From positions 1-16,010 of the forward strand of contig DAOTTI010000064.1 of assembly GCA_034437795.1 (NCBI GenBank): 16,010 bases of DNA, written 5' to 3'. The notes under the pieces are model-generated. The model had not been told where the DNA came from and ran no database searches. It saw only the letters and a list, made by a program, of their open reading frames with translations. The stretch comes from DAOTTI01 sp034437795 (GTDB lineage: Bacteria > Chloroflexota > UBA11872 > UBA12225). This document shows, piece by piece, positions 13,101 through 16,010 of the stretch. The position numbers and the translations under genes were made by a program. The stretch's first letter is position 1; each line of letters opens with the position of its first letter.

Positions 13101-13131
13101 TTGCCGGAGCATGGCTGCCTGCCGCTATCCT
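13101..13131 (+). promoter_or_regulatory. Possible promoter of the aldolase-dehydrogenase unit
   Basis: TTGCCG (13101-13106) and TATCCT (13126-13131) are partial -35 and -10 matches 19 bases apart, about 70 bases before the aldolase start. The long spacing makes this weak. Confidence 0.25.
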
Positions 13132-13186
13132 AGGGCCAGCTATGGGTCTCGGCGCCCATCCTCGCCCGCGGCGCGCTGAGACCGCG

Positions 13187-13193
13187 GAAGGAG
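13187..13193 (+). promoter_or_regulatory. Ribosome binding site of the aldolase gene
   Basis: GAAGGAG lies about 10 nt upstream of the ATG at 13204. It supports that start. Confidence 0.6.
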
Positions 13194-13203
13194 CACTTGA
13201 GCC

Positions 13204-14376
13204 ATGGAGGCCAGCCAGGCCAGCGCGCTTGCCCTGCCGCAGCACGAGGGGGTAACGGAACGACACGGTGCTGCGGCGCCCCGCGCCCCCATCACGGGCG
13301 ACCTGCTCACCTGGTTCCTGGCGAACGTCCGGCAGACCATGGCGGCCCGCGGGCTGCGCGTCCTGGATGGCGGGTCGGGGGACGCCGCCAGCCACGACGA
13401 GGCGGGGGTCGTGCTGTACCCCGTCGATCCGCAGGCCCCGCGGGGCTACCGGCGCCGGTCCAAGGCCATCTTCGTCGTCGGCGTGGCGGAACTGGACGCG
13501 GTGCCGGCAGATGCCGTGAAAGCAGGCTACCCCCTGCTCGCCCGTTCGCTCTCGAACGTCCTCATCCTGCTGGCTCACGGCGGGGCGCCCGGCTCGGCGC
13601 CCGTCGCCTGCTTCGTCACTTTGGAGCGGGGCTGCTACGCCGTCCCGCACATCGGTGACGACGCCAGCTTCTTCGCGGCCGTGGCCGAGCGCCTGGTGCC
13701 CCTGGCCACGGCCCGCCTGGTGATCGACAACGTCTTCGAGCCCGACCTGCCGGAGGAGCTGTGGGAGGGCGACGAGTACACCGAGGCCATCTCCCGCGCG
13801 GGGCAACGGCTGGCTGAGCTCGACCTCCTCCCCGCGCCGTTCCCGATCCAGGAGTTGCTCCCGCCCGAAGACTACCGGCACGTCCTGCGCCTGTTCGGCA
13901 TCGGGGGCCTGAGCTACGGCAACGTCAGCGTCCGCAAAGACGACCAGCGCTTCTGGATGAGCGCCAGCGGGGTGGACAAGAGCCACCTGCGCGTGGTCGG
14001 GCAGGAGATCCTGCTCGTGAAGGGCTACGACGCTGCGCGCGGGGCCATCGTGTTGAGCGTCCCGCCTCACCGCCGGCCGCGGCGCGTCTCCGTCGATGCG
14101 ATCGAGCACTACATGATCTACCGCGAGCATCCGGGCGTCGGCGCCATCCTCCACGTCCACGCCTGGATGGAGGGCGTCCGCTCCACCACGGTGGTCTACC
14201 CCTGCGGCACGCTGGAGCTGGCCCAGGAGGTGGCGGCGCTGGTGCGCCAGGCGGACGATCCCAACCGCGCGGTGATCGGCCTGAAGAACCACGGGCTGAC
14301 CATTACCGGCCCCGACCTGGACGAGATCTTCGCCCGCATCGATGGGCGTCTCCTGCGCCAGGTGCCGATGACCTGA
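13204..14376 (+). CDS. Class II aldolase/adducin-family protein with N-terminal extension
   Basis: A 390-residue protein. The C-terminal ~200 residues are a class II aldolase domain, a metal-dependent fold that cleaves or epimerises sugar phosphates and related compounds. LSYGNVSVR, MSASGVDKSHL, LHVHAW (H317 and H319) and LKNHGLTITG (H363) are the conserved segments; the three histidines are the likely metal ligands. Residues 1-190 are an extra region (containing SKAIFVVGVAELD and VACFVTLERGCYAVPHIG) that I do not recognise and that makes the protein nearly twice the length of L-fuculose-1-phosphate aldolase. Start set by GGAAGGAGC at 10 nt. The dehydrogenase gene begins 26 bases after the stop, which suggests one transcript. 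The substrate is unknown; a non-aldolase role is possible. Confidence 0.82.
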   Translation: MEASQASALALPQHEGVTERHGAAAPRAPITGDLLTWFLANVRQTMAARGLRVLDGGSGDAASHDEAGVVLYPVDPQAPRGYRRRSKAIFVVGVAELDAVPADAVKAGYPLLARSLSNVLILLAHGGAPGSAPVACFVTLERGCYAVPHIGDDASFFAAVAERLVPLATARLVIDNVFEPDLPEELWEGDEYTEAISRAGQRLAELDLLPAPFPIQELLPPEDYRHVLRLFGIGGLSYGNVSVRKDDQRFWMSASGVDKSHLRVVGQEILLVKGYDAARGAIVLSVPPHRRPRRVSVDAIEHYMIYREHPGVGAILHVHAWMEGVRSTTVVYPCGTLELAQEVAALVRQADDPNRAVIGLKNHGLTITGPDLDEIFARIDGRLLRQVPMT

Positions 14377-14402
14377 GGGCCTGCCCGGGGGAGCGGGGAG
14401 TA

Positions 14403-15818
14403 GTGCGCGCCATCCGCTACCGGCTATCGATCCCTGGCTATCTGGCCGCGCGGGCAGCCGGCCGCTGGCTGCCGCGGCTGCTGGCCTCGGGCTGGATCCC
14501 GGGGCTAGCGTACGTGACGCTGGACCCGATGGCCCTGCCGGGGCCGGAGTGGGTCCGCCTCCGCCCGCTGCTGGCGGGGATCTGCGGCAGCGACCTGGCC
14601 CTGCTCACTGGCCGCAGCAGCGCGGCCCTGTCCCCCTTTACTTCCTTCCCCGCCGTCCTCGGGCACGAGGTCGTGGCCCGCGTGATGGAGACGGGGGCGG
14701 CCGTGCCGGACCTGGCGCCGGGCCAGCGGGTGGTGGTGGACCCCGTCATCTCGTGCTACGTCCGCGGGCTGGAGCCCTGCCCGCTCTGCCGCGGTGGCCG
14801 ACCGGCCCTCTGCCTGCGCGCCGCCGACGGGCCCCTGGCCCCCGGCATGCTCGTCGGCTACTGCCGTGATCTGCCGGGGGGCTGGTCGGAGGAGATGGTC
14901 GTCCACCGCTCCCAGCTCCATCCGGTGCCGGCCGGCCTGCCCGACCCCGTGGCGGTGCTGGTGGAGCCGCTGAGCGTCGGATTGCATGCCGTGCTGAAGC
15001 TCCCACCGGAGCCGCAGCGCCGCGTCCTGATCCTTGGGGCGGGCACGGTGGGGCTGTGTGTCCTGGCGGGCCTGCGCCTGCTGGGCCTCTCCTGCCACGT
15101 GACGGTGGTGGCCCGCCACGCCTTTCAGGCGCAGGTGGCCCGCCGGCTGGGGGCCGACCTGGTGGTCGGAGAAGGGCGGCAATGCCCGCCCGCCGCCGGC
15201 CGGAGCGATGCGATCGTGGAGGGGCGCCGCGAGCCCGTCGCAGGCCTCGAACCAGTAACGGGCTGGGGATCCTGGGCCGGCAGGGGCGCGGGCGGCGCCG
15301 CCGTGCAGGTGGCGGGGGCGCGTCCATACCGGCCTTTGCGGGGCCGACCGGTCTATGCCGGCGGGTTCGACTGGGTCTACGACTGCGTCGGGTCGGCATC
15401 AAGCCTGGATGATGCCCTGCGCGTGGCCGGGCCGCTGGGGCGCGTCGTCGTCGTCGGGTGCGCGGGCGAGGTCCCCCACCTGGACTGGACCTTCGTCTGG
15501 GCTCGCGAGCTCCAGGTGGTGGGTAGCTACGCCTACGGCCGCGAGCCGTCGCTCGATGGGGCACCGCACACCTTTGAGGTCGCCCTGCGCCTTCTCATGG
15601 AGCGGCCGTCGTACCCCCTGGCTGCCCTAGTGACGCATCGCTTCCCCCTGTCCCGCTGGCGGGAGGCGCTGTGGGCCGCGCTGCACCGGCGCGGCCGGCG
15701 GGCCAAAGGAGACCGGCCGGGCCAGGCGCGCGACGGGGACCAGAACGGCCAGGGGAGCGACGGCGCCATGGGCACGATCAAGGTGGTCTTCGCCTGCCAG
15801 GCGGACGCGGAGCGCTGA
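14403..15818 (+). CDS. Zinc-dependent alcohol dehydrogenase (MDR family)
   Basis: A 471-residue medium-chain dehydrogenase/reductase. Catalytic zinc ligands appear as C61 (GICGSD) and H88-E89 (GHEVV), with E189 (LVEPL). C118, C126, C129 and C137 fit a structural zinc site, although the first spacing is unusual. GAGTVG (212-217) begins the NAD(P)-binding Rossmann domain, and FDWVYDCVG follows later. The protein is longer than the usual ~340-380. Residues ~257-320 are a Gly/Arg/Pro-rich insertion in the Rossmann domain, and the last ~40 are a charged tail. GTG start, with GGGGGAG about 10 nt upstream; it lies 26 bases behind the aldolase gene. It probably oxidises or reduces a polyol or sugar-derived substrate linked to the aldolase. 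Confidence 0.85.
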   Translation: MRAIRYRLSIPGYLAARAAGRWLPRLLASGWIPGLAYVTLDPMALPGPEWVRLRPLLAGICGSDLALLTGRSSAALSPFTSFPAVLGHEVVARVMETGAAVPDLAPGQRVVVDPVISCYVRGLEPCPLCRGGRPALCLRAADGPLAPGMLVGYCRDLPGGWSEEMVVHRSQLHPVPAGLPDPVAVLVEPLSVGLHAVLKLPPEPQRRVLILGAGTVGLCVLAGLRLLGLSCHVTVVARHAFQAQVARRLGADLVVGEGRQCPPAAGRSDAIVEGRREPVAGLEPVTGWGSWAGRGAGGAAVQVAGARPYRPLRGRPVYAGGFDWVYDCVGSASSLDDALRVAGPLGRVVVVGCAGEVPHLDWTFVWARELQVVGSYAYGREPSLDGAPHTFEVALRLLMERPSYPLAALVTHRFPLSRWREALWAALHRRGRRAKGDRPGQARDGDQNGQGSDGAMGTIKVVFACQADAER

Positions 15819-15944
15819 CTGACCGCTGCGCCAATCCCCTAACCTGAACCTGCGCCAGGAAAGGGGCGTGGCGGGAGCGGGGACGGCTCAGCCGCCGTGG
15901 GCCCAGCGCTCCCCTCATGGCCGCCGCCTCCGCTCCGGATCAGA

Positions 15945-16010
15945 CAAGGGGCGGCGGGGCCAAGCCCCACACCCGTGGCCGTCGTCCCCCCTCTCCGACA
16001 CGGAGAGGGG
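15945..16010. repeat. Family B 60-bp repeat, right-edge copy
   Basis: 15951-16010 is one complete 60-bp unit (GCGGCGGGGCCAAGCC..., GTGGCCGTCGTCCCCC..., end GGAGAGGGG) homologous to 4441-4560. It has a perfect 9-bp stem, CCCCTCTCC / GGAGAGGGG with loop GACAC (15988-16010). A degraded unit may precede it. The array may continue outside the window. Positions 15819-15944 hold nothing else I can identify. Confidence 0.85.

Noticed and set aside
12565..14292. A 575-codon minus-strand frame opposite dagK and the aldolase
   Set aside because: It crosses two conserved genes and a repeat without any recognisable motif.

Overview
The window is GC-rich (my estimate is the high 60s per cent) and reads as chromosomal DNA from a free-living bacterium. 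A Chloroflexota-like (Chloroflexi) origin is my best guess. It rests on gene content (a DUF983 protein, a SURF1 protein, an F420-type LLM protein, a COG4091 protein) and on the style of the intergenic repeats (heptad arrays such as GTAATGC and GTAGCGA, and G-rich hairpin repeats). No rRNA, tRNA or marker gene is present to confirm it. All genes are metabolic or housekeeping. I see no CRISPR array, phage, toxin-antitoxin or defence gene.

Layout, left to right: a SURF1-family cytochrome oxidase assembly gene (minus); an unusually structured leader and a PLP-dependent Cys/Met-metabolism enzyme (plus); a COG4091 homoserine-dehydrogenase-like oxidoreductase with a C-terminal SAF-type region (minus); a 60-bp tandem repeat block; a VOC/glyoxalase-fold protein (minus); an LLM-class flavin oxidoreductase (plus); a DUF983 zinc-ribbon membrane protein (minus). 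Next comes a plus-strand run purK, purE and murE, with purE and murE overlapping at ATGA. An insertion sequence (IS982-like transposase on the minus strand) follows, then a YegS/DagK-type lipid kinase (plus). The right end holds a two-gene unit of class II aldolase and zinc alcohol dehydrogenase (plus), and the window ends inside another copy of the 60-bp repeat.

Functionally, purK and purE together convert AIR to CAIR in purine synthesis. murE is translationally coupled to purE and adds the diamino acid to the cell-wall precursor. The aldolase and dehydrogenase probably act on a common sugar or polyol-derived substrate, which the sequence does not identify. The other genes stand alone.

The most distinctive content is non-coding. 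(1) A nested, self-complementary 5' leader precedes the Cys/Met enzyme. (2) Eight copies of a hairpin plus GGGTGAGGG repeat sit in intergenic gaps. (3) A 60-bp repeat carries a hairpin whose stem changes in a compensatory way between copies. (4) Heptad arrays abut start codons, and one pair forms a 25-nt near-perfect inverted repeat between purK and purE. (5) An IS inserted into a heptad array with the phase intact, and its transposase carries two tandem duplications whose frame effects are cancelled by small indels. I found no convincing new protein-coding system.
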